Below are positions 24,239 through 31,326 of a DNA stretch of 64,000 nucleotides, one piece after another (within the stretch, counting starts at the first letter, position 1; each line of letters opens with the position of its first letter). The notes beneath the pieces are model-generated. The model was given only the letters and a program-made list of their open reading frames with translations, did not search any database and was not told where the DNA came from. A program made the position numbers and the translations under genes. The stretch is from Primorskyibacter aestuariivivens (GTDB lineage: Bacteria > Pseudomonadota > Alphaproteobacteria > Rhodobacterales > Rhodobacteraceae): the NCBI RefSeq assembly GCF_028023675.1, contig NZ_JAQIOZ010000003.1, positions 310,001 through 374,000 of the forward strand, given 5' to 3'.

Positions 24239-26026
24239 ATGGACCAGTTTACCATTAACCTGCTGTTTGTGGGCGCGTCCTTTGCGCTTTACATCGGCAT
24301 CGCGATCTGGGCCCGCGCGGGCTCCACATCGGAATTCTACGCCGCCGGTCGCGGCGTTCACCCGGTCACCAACGGTATGGCGACGGCTGCTGACTGGATG
24401 TCGGCTGCATCGTTCATCTCGATGGCGGGCCTCATCGCCTTTACCGGCTACGACAACTCGACCTTCCTGATGGGTTGGACCGGTGGTTACGTGCTTCTGG
24501 CGCTGCTGCTTGCTCCTTACCTGCGTAAGTTCGGCAAGTTCACCGTTTCGGAATTCATCGGCGACCGTTTCTACAGCCCCACTGCACGTTTGGTGGCGGT
24601 GATCTGTCTGATCGTGGCGTCGGTGACCTACGTGATCGGTCAGATGACCGGCGTTGGCGTGGCCTTTGGCCGCTTCCTCGAAGTGTCGAACGAAACCGGC
24701 CTGTTCATCGGCGCCGGCGTTGTGTTCGCCTACGCCGTGTTCGGCGGCATGAAGGGTGTGACCTACACCCAGGTGGCTCAGTACTGCGTTCTGATCATGG
24801 CCTACACCATTCCGGCCATCTTCATCTCGCTGCAGCTGACCGGCAACCCGATCCCGGCCCTAGGCCTGTTTGGTGACCACGTTGCTTCCGGTGAGCCGCT
24901 TCTGGCCAAGCTGGACCAGATCGTGCGCGAACTGGGCTTCAACGAGTATACCGCACACCACGCGGATACGCTGAACATGGTGCTGTTCACCCTGTCGCTG
25001 ATGATCGGTACTGCCGGTCTGCCGCACGTGATCATGCGCTTCTTCACCGTTCCCAAAGTGTCCGACGCCCGTTGGTCCGCTGGCTGGACGCTGATCTTCA
25101 TCGCGCTGCTGTACCTCACCGCACCTGCGGTTGGCGCAATGGCCCGTCTGAACATCACCGAACAGTTCTGGCCGAATGGCACCTCCGGCGAAGCCGTGTC
25201 TGTCGAAACCATCGAAAACGATGAAGCCTATAAGTGGATGGGCACCTGGCAGAAAACCGGCCTGCTTGGCTGGGAAGACAAGAACGGCGACGGCAAGATC
25301 CAGTACTACAACGACGCCAATGCAGAGATGCAGGAAAAAGCGGCAGCCAATGGCTGGGAAGGCAACGAGCTGACCAACTTCAACCGCGACATCCTCGTTC
25401 TGGCCAACCCCGAGATTGCCAACCTGCCGGGTTGGGTCATCGGTCTGGTCGCTGCGGGTGGTCTTGCGGCTGCTCTGTCGACCGCGGCTGGTCTGCTGCT
25501 CGCGATCTCCTCGGCTGTGTCCCACGACCTTCTCAAAGGTCAGCTGACACCGAACATGTCTGAGAAGAACGAACTGCTGTCCGCACGGATTTCAATGGCG
25601 GTTGCCATTGCTGTGGCCACCTATCTGGGTCTCAATCCTCCGGGCTTTGCGGCGCAAACCGTGGCTCTGGCCTTTGGTCTTGCCGCTGCCTCGATCTTCC
25701 CGGCGCTGATGATGGGTATCTTCTCGAAGACCATCAACAACAAAGGTGCGGTCGCTGGTATGCTTGTCGGTCTGGTTGTCACCTTGGTCTACATCTTCCT
25801 GCACAAAGGTTGGTTGTTCATCCCGGATACAAACAGCTTCACCGATGCTGATCCGCTGCTTGGCACGATCAAATCCACCTCCTTCGGTGCCGTTGGCGCG
25901 CTGCTGAACTTCATCACGGCTTACTTCGTGTCGAAAGCAACCGCTCCGGTTCCGCAGGAAATCCAGGACCTGGTCGAAAGCGTCCGCATCCCCAAAGGTG
26001 CCGGTGCTGCCGTCGAAGGCCACTAA
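24239..26026 (+). CDS. Sodium:solute symporter, VC_2705 subfamily (probable acetate/monocarboxylate transporter)
   Basis: 595 residues, SSS family, about 13 membrane segments. The start GASFALYIGIAIWARAGST and the FYAAGRGVHPVTNGMATAADWMSAASF region (given in outline) match the ActP-like branch. Between membrane segments is an unusual hydrophilic insert (about residues 310-385) with D347-x-N349-x-D351-G-K-I, an EF-hand/dockerin-like calcium loop. Inner membrane. Its place after acs, adk and DUF4212 suggests acetate uptake. Substrate is inferred from context only. A strong terminator follows. Confidence 0.9.
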   Translation: MDQFTINLLFVGASFALYIGIAIWARAGSTSEFYAAGRGVHPVTNGMATAADWMSAASFISMAGLIAFTGYDNSTFLMGWTGGYVLLALLLAPYLRKFGKFTVSEFIGDRFYSPTARLVAVICLIVASVTYVIGQMTGVGVAFGRFLEVSNETGLFIGAGVVFAYAVFGGMKGVTYTQVAQYCVLIMAYTIPAIFISLQLTGNPIPALGLFGDHVASGEPLLAKLDQIVRELGFNEYTAHHADTLNMVLFTLSLMIGTAGLPHVIMRFFTVPKVSDARWSAGWTLIFIALLYLTAPAVGAMARLNITEQFWPNGTSGEAVSVETIENDEAYKWMGTWQKTGLLGWEDKNGDGKIQYYNDANAEMQEKAAANGWEGNELTNFNRDILVLANPEIANLPGWVIGLVAAGGLAAALSTAAGLLLAISSAVSHDLLKGQLTPNMSEKNELLSARISMAVAIAVATYLGLNPPGFAAQTVALAFGLAAASIFPALMMGIFSKTINNKGAVAGMLVGLVVTLVYIFLHKGWLFIPDTNSFTDADPLLGTIKSTSFGAVGALLNFITAYFVSKATAPVPQEIQDLVESVRIPKGAGAAVEGH

Positions 26027-26035
26027 GACATGATG

Positions 26036-26071
26036 CGGCCCGGTGTGATCACCACATCGGGCCGGGTTTTT
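26036..26071 (+). terminator. Rho-independent terminator after symporter
   Basis: CGGCCCG (26036-26042) / CGGGCCG (26058-26064) followed by GG and five T. The loop contains TGTGATCAC, a close relative of the palindromes before acs. It should separate the acs-adk-symporter transcript from the cNMP/CBS gene. Confidence 0.8.
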
Positions 26072-26197
26072 CGGCGCGCGGGGACATCCCCCGCGCGCCG
26101 TTTCAGTTTTCTTGTCCGGCTTGATCCAGAGCAAGGACAACGCAGCGTGCAAACCGCGAAAAGTGCCACAAGTTTCAAATGATTACACGAGGCCCTG

Positions 26198-28021
26198 ATG
26201 GGACATGATCTGACCGGCATTCGCAGTTTCCTGCAATCGGTGCACCCCTATGACAGCCTGTCCGAAGACACGCTCGACACCGTACTGGACGGTTTCCAGA
26301 TCCTGAATTTTCCCGCCGGTGAGCCGATCTACGATCTCGATGAGCAACTGGCCGGGCTTTACCTGATCGTCTCGGGCGAGGTGGCGATCACCGATCCCAA
26401 CGGCGTGCAGGTCTCGGCGCTGGGGCCGCGCAATTCCTTCGGTGAACGCGGGCTGCTGCGCGAGGGCCGTTCCGTCACAGCCGCGCGCGCCAGGACCGAA
26501 AGCAAGCTGCTGCTGCTGCCCGCAGACGTGTTTGAGCGGTTGATGGACAAGGAACGCGCCTTTGCCCGCTACTTTGACCGCGCCCGCCCCAAACGTGCCG
26601 GCACCGCCGATCTGGCGGAAATGCGCGTCTCTGACCTGATGGCCCCCAATCCCTTGTCCTGCCCGCCCGAAACATCGGTGCAGGCCGCCGCCGCCATGCT
26701 GCGCGATGCGCGGGTGTCGTCCATCGGGGTGGTCGAAGACACGCGGCTGGCCGGTATCCTGACCACCCGCGATTTCACGACCAAGGTTCTGGCCGAGGGT
26801 CTGCCGGGCGAGACGCCTGTGTCACAGGTCATGACCCGCGATCCGCATTCCCTTGGTCCCAACGACCTTGGCTCGGACGTGCTGCAGATGATGCTGGAAC
26901 GCAAGATCGGCCATGTGCCGATCACCGATAGCGGACGCTTCAAAGGTATCGTGACCCAGACCGACCTGACCCGGCATCAGGCGATCAGCTCTGCCGTGGT
27001 CATCGGCGACATCGCCCATGCCGAGACGGTTGAGGAACTGACCGGCTATACCAAGCTCATCCCGCAGGTGCTGGCGCAGCTTGTGGCCACGGGCAAACCC
27101 CATGACGTGGTGACCCGGTTGATCACCGATATCGGAGACGCCGTCACCCGACGCTTGCTGAAGATGGCCGAGGATGAGCTGGGCGCGCCGCCGGTGCCGT
27201 ATCTCTGGCTGGCCTGCGGCTCTCAGGGGCGGCGCGAACAGACCGGTGTGAGCGATCAGGACAATTGCCTGTTCCTGCATGATGATTTCCGCCCCGAACA
27301 TGACACCTATTTCGCCGCGCTGGCGAAATTCGTCTCGGATGGGCTGGATGCCTGTGGCTATTTCTATTGCCCCGGCGACATGATGGCTACGAACCCGCGC
27401 TGGCGGCAGCCGCTGCGCGTCTGGCGGGATTATTTCTCGGGCTGGGTGGCCAAGCCGGATAACGAGGCGCAGATGTTGGCCTCGGTCATGTTCGACCTGC
27501 GCCCGATCTCGGGCGATGACGACCTTTTCACCGGGCTACAGGCCGAGACGCTGGCCATGGCGTCGCGCAATTCGATCTTTGTCGGTCACATGGTGTCCAA
27601 CTCGCTCAAACATGTGCCCCCCTTGAGCCTGCTCAGAGGCTTTGCGACATTCCGCTCGGGCGAGCATAAAAACACCATCGACCTCAAGCATAACGGCGTT
27701 GTGCCGGTGGTCGATCTGGGCCGCATCTATGCGTTGCAGGGTCGGCTGGAGCCCGCAAACACACGCGCGCGTCTTCTGGCTGCGCGGGACCGGGGCGTGA
27801 TTTCCGAAACAGGGGCCAAGGACCTGATCGACGCCTATGACCTGATCGCGCATACTCGGCTGGAACATCAGGCCCACCAGATCAAGCACGGGCAAAAGCC
27901 CGACAACTTCATGGCCCCGACCTCGCTGTCGGATTTCGAACGCGGCCATCTGCGCGATGCTTTCGTTGTCGTGCGCACCATGCAATCCGCCATCGGCCAG
28001 GGCCGGGGCACATTGGGATAA
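26198..28021 (+). CDS. cNMP-binding/CBS/DUF294 nucleotidyltransferase-like protein
   Basis: 607 residues, cytoplasmic. Order: a cyclic-nucleotide-binding fold (about 15-125, FPAGEPIYDLDEQLAGLYLI, ALGPRNSFGERGLL); two CBS motifs (about 145-205 and 208-270); a DUF294 nucleotidyltransferase-like domain with GS at 341-342 and D353-x-D355 in GVSDQDN; and a helical DUF294 C-terminal domain. The G-S...D-x-D pattern is that of GlnD/GlnE-type nucleotidyltransferases, so it may nucleotidylate a partner in response to a nucleotide ligand. Such genes commonly accompany the DUF4212/symporter pair. Substrate unknown. Confidence 0.9.
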   Translation: MGHDLTGIRSFLQSVHPYDSLSEDTLDTVLDGFQILNFPAGEPIYDLDEQLAGLYLIVSGEVAITDPNGVQVSALGPRNSFGERGLLREGRSVTAARARTESKLLLLPADVFERLMDKERAFARYFDRARPKRAGTADLAEMRVSDLMAPNPLSCPPETSVQAAAAMLRDARVSSIGVVEDTRLAGILTTRDFTTKVLAEGLPGETPVSQVMTRDPHSLGPNDLGSDVLQMMLERKIGHVPITDSGRFKGIVTQTDLTRHQAISSAVVIGDIAHAETVEELTGYTKLIPQVLAQLVATGKPHDVVTRLITDIGDAVTRRLLKMAEDELGAPPVPYLWLACGSQGRREQTGVSDQDNCLFLHDDFRPEHDTYFAALAKFVSDGLDACGYFYCPGDMMATNPRWRQPLRVWRDYFSGWVAKPDNEAQMLASVMFDLRPISGDDDLFTGLQAETLAMASRNSIFVGHMVSNSLKHVPPLSLLRGFATFRSGEHKNTIDLKHNGVVPVVDLGRIYALQGRLEPANTRARLLAARDRGVISETGAKDLIDAYDLIAHTRLEHQAHQIKHGQKPDNFMAPTSLSDFERGHLRDAFVVVRTMQSAIGQGRGTLG

Positions 28022-28027
28022 TCACTC

Positions 28028-28540
28028 ATGTTCTATGAACTTCTCGCCACAGTTTTTGCCGGTTTCGCAGGCGGCGGTATCGCCTATCTGCTCAGCTGGA
28101 TCACGCGCGGGATGTTCCCGAAATCACTGGTTCTGGCGGGGGCCGCCGTGGCGATGATCGGGTTTTCCATTCTCAATGAATACAATTGGTACCCCCGCTC
28201 CGAGGCGCAATTGCCCGAGGGCGTCGTGGTGGTGGCCACCCATGAAAGCAAGGCCTGGTACCGTCCCTGGACCTATATCCAGCCCTTCGTGAACCGGTTC
28301 ATCGCGGTGGATACCGGATCGGTCCAGCGCAATGAGGATGTGCCCCAACAACGCATCGCCGATATCTACCTGATGGAGCGCTGGCGCGCGTCCCATGCGC
28401 TTAAGATTGCGGTGGATTGCGACCGCCCGGCACAGGCGCGGCTCTCGGACGTGACCTATGCCGAAGACGGCACGATGCAAAGCGACCGTTGGGAGGCGCT
28501 GAGCCCGGATGACCCGCTGACGAAAGCGGTCTGCGGTTGA
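28028..28540 (+). CDS. Small membrane protein of unknown function
   Basis: 170 residues. Two hydrophobic helices (about 5-25 and 34-50) precede a soluble domain that begins YNWYPRSEAQLPEGVVVVATHESKAWYRPW (in outline). It has two cysteines, C135 and C169. No family name recognised; it appears to be a conserved companion of the DUF294 gene, which ends six bases before. The following response regulator begins 31 bases later, so it is probably part of the same operon. The soluble domain is likely periplasmic, and a role in sensing is possible but unproven. Confidence 0.7.
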   Translation: MFYELLATVFAGFAGGGIAYLLSWITRGMFPKSLVLAGAAVAMIGFSILNEYNWYPRSEAQLPEGVVVVATHESKAWYRPWTYIQPFVNRFIAVDTGSVQRNEDVPQQRIADIYLMERWRASHALKIAVDCDRPAQARLSDVTYAEDGTMQSDRWEALSPDDPLTKAVCG

Positions 28541-28571
28541 CACAGACCACCCCTGAGGAGGAGGGGAGCCT

Positions 28572-28967
28572 ATGACGGAGGAGACCAAACCAGCCCGTAT
28601 TCTGCTGGTCGAAGACGAGGTGAATATCGCCCTTGCCCTGACATTCCTGATGCAGCGCATGGGCCATGACGTCACCCATATCGAAAACGGCCGCGAGGCG
28701 CGGGATGCGGTGGCCGACATGGCCCCCGATCTGGTGTTGCTGGATGTGACCCTGCCCGAAGTGTCGGGCTACGAGATCTGCCAGCATATCCGCCAGACCC
28801 CGGCGCTGGACGGCACAAGGGTGCTGGTGCTGACCGCGCGCGGCGCGGATGTGGAGCGGCGCAAGGCGCTGGCGCTGGGTGCGGACGGGTTCATGTCGAA
28901 ACCCTTCGAGACCGCGGAATTACAGGCCCGCGTTTCCGAGATGTTGTCCAAGCCTAGGGAGAGTTAA
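28572..28967 (+). CDS. Single-domain response regulator
   Basis: 131 residues: one CheY-like receiver and nothing else. The acidic pocket is E14-D15, the phosphoacceptor is D58 in LVLLDVTLPE, and the switch Thr and Lys lie in VLVLTARG and FMSKPF. It begins after a GAGGAGGGGAG ribosome site and ends two bases before the next gene, which has a sensor-kinase-like region. It lacks an output domain, so it must act by binding another protein, perhaps the exonuclease fusion or the DUF294 protein. A typical kinase is not encoded here. Confidence 0.93.
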   Translation: MTEETKPARILLVEDEVNIALALTFLMQRMGHDVTHIENGREARDAVADMAPDLVLLDVTLPEVSGYEICQHIRQTPALDGTRVLVLTARGADVERRKALALGADGFMSKPFETAELQARVSEMLSKPRES

Positions 28968-28969
28968 CC

Positions 28970-31021
28970 ATGTTTGCTGGCTGGTCGCTGCGTCTGCGTG
29001 TGTTTTTGTTTTTCGCGTTGCTGGGTCTGGCGTCTTTGGCGCTGATCGGGGCGGGGCTGTGGCTGGGCTATTCCCGGGCCGAAGGGCAACCGGACCTGGG
29101 TCCTTTCGTGCTGGGCGGTGCGGTGGCGGGCTTTGCGGTTCTGGGGCTGGTGACGTGGATCTGGCGTCTGTTCGACGAAAACCTCGCGCGACCGATGCAG
29201 GCGCTGGCGGCGCAGATGCGCGTGCTGGCCCAGTCGAACGAGGCCAAGCCGCTGAACGAAGAACAGACCAAATACCTTGGCGATCTGGCCCCTGCCGCCG
29301 CTTCCATTGCCGAGAAGCTCAGCCAGACGCGCAGCGACCTGACCCTTGCCATCCAGCGCGAAACCACCCGGCTCGCGGAAGAGAAAGAGCGGCTTGAAAC
29401 GCTTTTGGCGGATGTGAATGCCGGTATCCTGCTCTGTTCCCGCGACCATAACGTGGTCTTTTACAACTCGGTGGCCCGCAATCTCCTGCAAGAGGGCAAC
29501 GCGCCCCGTCTGAACCAGCCCGTCACCGGTTGTCTGCGCGAGGGGCCGCTCCTGCACGCTTACGAACGGCTCACGCTGGAAGGGTCGCAGCACACAGAGA
29601 CCCAGTTTCTGTGCTCGACACCGGACGGCACGGCCATGTTCACCGCCACCATGCGGCTTGTGCCGCAGGGTAATGAACGCGGCGGCGGCTATGCGCTGAC
29701 CTTGCGCGACGTGACCGCCGATATCGGGCTGCATGCCGAACGCGAGGCGCTGCTCAGTGACATGGTCGACGGGATGCGTCGCAAGGCCGCCAATCTCGAC
29801 ACATTGGTCAGCCTGCGCGAGGCGTCCGACGATCCCGTGGAACAGGCGCTGTTGCAGGAAACCCGCGACATGGCCCGCGCCGTGGACCGGTTCGGCCAGC
29901 GCTACAACGACACCACCGCAAGCTGGTGGCCGGTCGCTGATATCTCTTCGCGCGATTTGCTGGACTCTTTGCGCGCGCGGCTGCGCGGGGACGGTGTGAA
30001 ATTCACCGCCGAACATGCGCCGCTTTCCGTGGCCTGTGACGGCTTCATGATCGTGTCGCTGATGGCGCATCTGGCGGGCAAGCTGAAAGACAACGGTTAT
30101 CTGGAAGAGGTGGCCTTGAGCCTTGTCGAAGGGGACGAGGGCGAAGCGCTGATGCGGCTGGGATGGGAGGGCAACCCGCTGCCGCTGGGCGTGCTGGAGG
30201 GCTGGCTCGAGGAGCCGCTTGAGATGGGGCAGGCGGAACTGACCGGGCGCTATGTGCTGTCCCGCCACAGCACCGATATCTGGCCGGAATCCGAAGGCAT
30301 CTGCGCCGCGATCTGCCTGCCGCTTCCGCGCACAGAGGAACGCGGCGATCACGACCTGCGCGGCGCGGTCTATGATTTTTCGCTGTTTGAAAAATCCCGC
30401 GTGGCGCGGCTGGCCGATACGCCGCTGGAGGATCTCAGCTACGTGGTTTTCGACACGGAAACCACCGGGCTTTTGCCAAGCCAGGGCGACGAGATCGTGC
30501 AGATCGCCGCGCTGCGCGTGGTGGGCGGCAAGCTTCTGGAGGCGGAACGGCTCGACGTTCTGGTCGATCCACGCCGCAACATTCCCGAAGCCTCGACCAA
30601 GGTGCATGGCATCACCGAGGCGATGGTCAAGGGCGCGCCGGGCATCGAGGTGGCGGGCAAGGACCTGCATGACTTTGCCCAGGGGTCCGTTCTGGTGGCC
30701 CATAACGCGCCGTTTGACATGGCGTTTTTCCACAAGCACGCGGACCTGATCGGGCGCGAGTTCGACAACCCGGTGCTGGATACGGTGCTGCTCTCGGCAG
30801 TGATCTTTGGCATCACCGAGGTCCATACGCTCGACGCGCTTTGTGAACGGCTGGGCGTGGTGATCCCGGAAAAGGACCGTCATACGGCCATGGGGGACAC
30901 CTTGGCCACCGGCACGGTGTTCGTGCAGATGATGCAGATGCTCAAGGAGTTGGGTTACACCAGTTTCGGCGAAGTGCATGACGCGATGAAGAAACAGATG
31001 CGGCTTTACAAACGGAACTGA
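28970..31021 (+). CDS. Membrane sensor-like protein fused to DnaQ-type 3'-5' exonuclease
   Basis: 683 residues. Two membrane helices (about 10-30 and 46-66) are followed by a HAMP-like/coiled-coil stretch, a PAS-like domain (about 140-250) and a region laid out like a histidine kinase (about 255-470). The H-box has no phosphorylatable His in the expected place (LLSDMVDGMRRKAANL), and the N-box is replaced by SLMAHLAGKLKDNG. The C-terminal DEDDh exonuclease (about 485-665) is intact: D495 and E497 (FDTETTG), VHGIT, D583 (HNAPFD), H638 and D643 (HTAMGD). It looks like a membrane-held nuclease controlled by a degenerate kinase. Often annotated simply as DNA polymerase III epsilon-like. Confidence 0.88.
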   Translation: MFAGWSLRLRVFLFFALLGLASLALIGAGLWLGYSRAEGQPDLGPFVLGGAVAGFAVLGLVTWIWRLFDENLARPMQALAAQMRVLAQSNEAKPLNEEQTKYLGDLAPAAASIAEKLSQTRSDLTLAIQRETTRLAEEKERLETLLADVNAGILLCSRDHNVVFYNSVARNLLQEGNAPRLNQPVTGCLREGPLLHAYERLTLEGSQHTETQFLCSTPDGTAMFTATMRLVPQGNERGGGYALTLRDVTADIGLHAEREALLSDMVDGMRRKAANLDTLVSLREASDDPVEQALLQETRDMARAVDRFGQRYNDTTASWWPVADISSRDLLDSLRARLRGDGVKFTAEHAPLSVACDGFMIVSLMAHLAGKLKDNGYLEEVALSLVEGDEGEALMRLGWEGNPLPLGVLEGWLEEPLEMGQAELTGRYVLSRHSTDIWPESEGICAAICLPLPRTEERGDHDLRGAVYDFSLFEKSRVARLADTPLEDLSYVVFDTETTGLLPSQGDEIVQIAALRVVGGKLLEAERLDVLVDPRRNIPEASTKVHGITEAMVKGAPGIEVAGKDLHDFAQGSVLVAHNAPFDMAFFHKHADLIGREFDNPVLDTVLLSAVIFGITEVHTLDALCERLGVVIPEKDRHTAMGDTLATGTVFVQMMQMLKELGYTSFGEVHDAMKKQMRLYKRN

Positions 31022-31326
31022 CGGCAGGTTGGTTTTGAAAAAGCGCGCCCGCCGGGCGCACAGGTCGGTTTGCGTTCACGCCACGCAGGCGTTGGGGGAT
31101 GTCATCCCCCAAACCCCCTGAGGATATTTGTCAGCCAGAGAAATAACCGAGCGTTAAGGTTAATGCGCCATCGTGGCGATGCGGTACAGGCGGGGACGCC
31201 GATGACCGCAGCCGGAGAAGCCCCCTGTGTCCTGTCGGAACAGGGGGTGGACCCTGTCAGGTCCGCTGTTTCTCTGGCTTTTTAAATATCCCCGCCGGAG
31301 GTAAGAAAGTTCCGGCGGGACGTGGA
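31022..31326. other. Gene-free region with repeat fragments between convergent genes
   Basis: 305 bases, no gene seen. It contains a GCGCCC/GGGCGC hairpin (31045-31059), a 21-base sequence at 31151-31171 identical to 36664-36684, and an inverted repeat CCCCCTGT / ACAGGGGG (about 31220-31247). The fadJ-side hairpin CCCGCCGGA (31291-31299) / TCCGGCGGG (31311-31319) is probably the fadJ terminator. It resembles the dispersed intergenic repeat debris also present at 36519-36861. Confidence 0.6.
31291..31319 (-). terminator. Terminator candidate after fadJ
   Basis: Perfect 9-bp stem with an 11-base loop, 8 bases after the fadJ stop when read on the minus strand. The tail is GATATTT rather than a full T-run. 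Confidence 0.45.

Noticed and set aside
28028-28540. Calling the small membrane protein a known sensor subunit
   Set aside because: No domain recognised; the only support is context.
31045-31059. GCGCCC/GGGCGC hairpin as terminator of the exonuclease gene
   Set aside because: Only 6 bp with a 3-base loop and no T-run; too weak to call.
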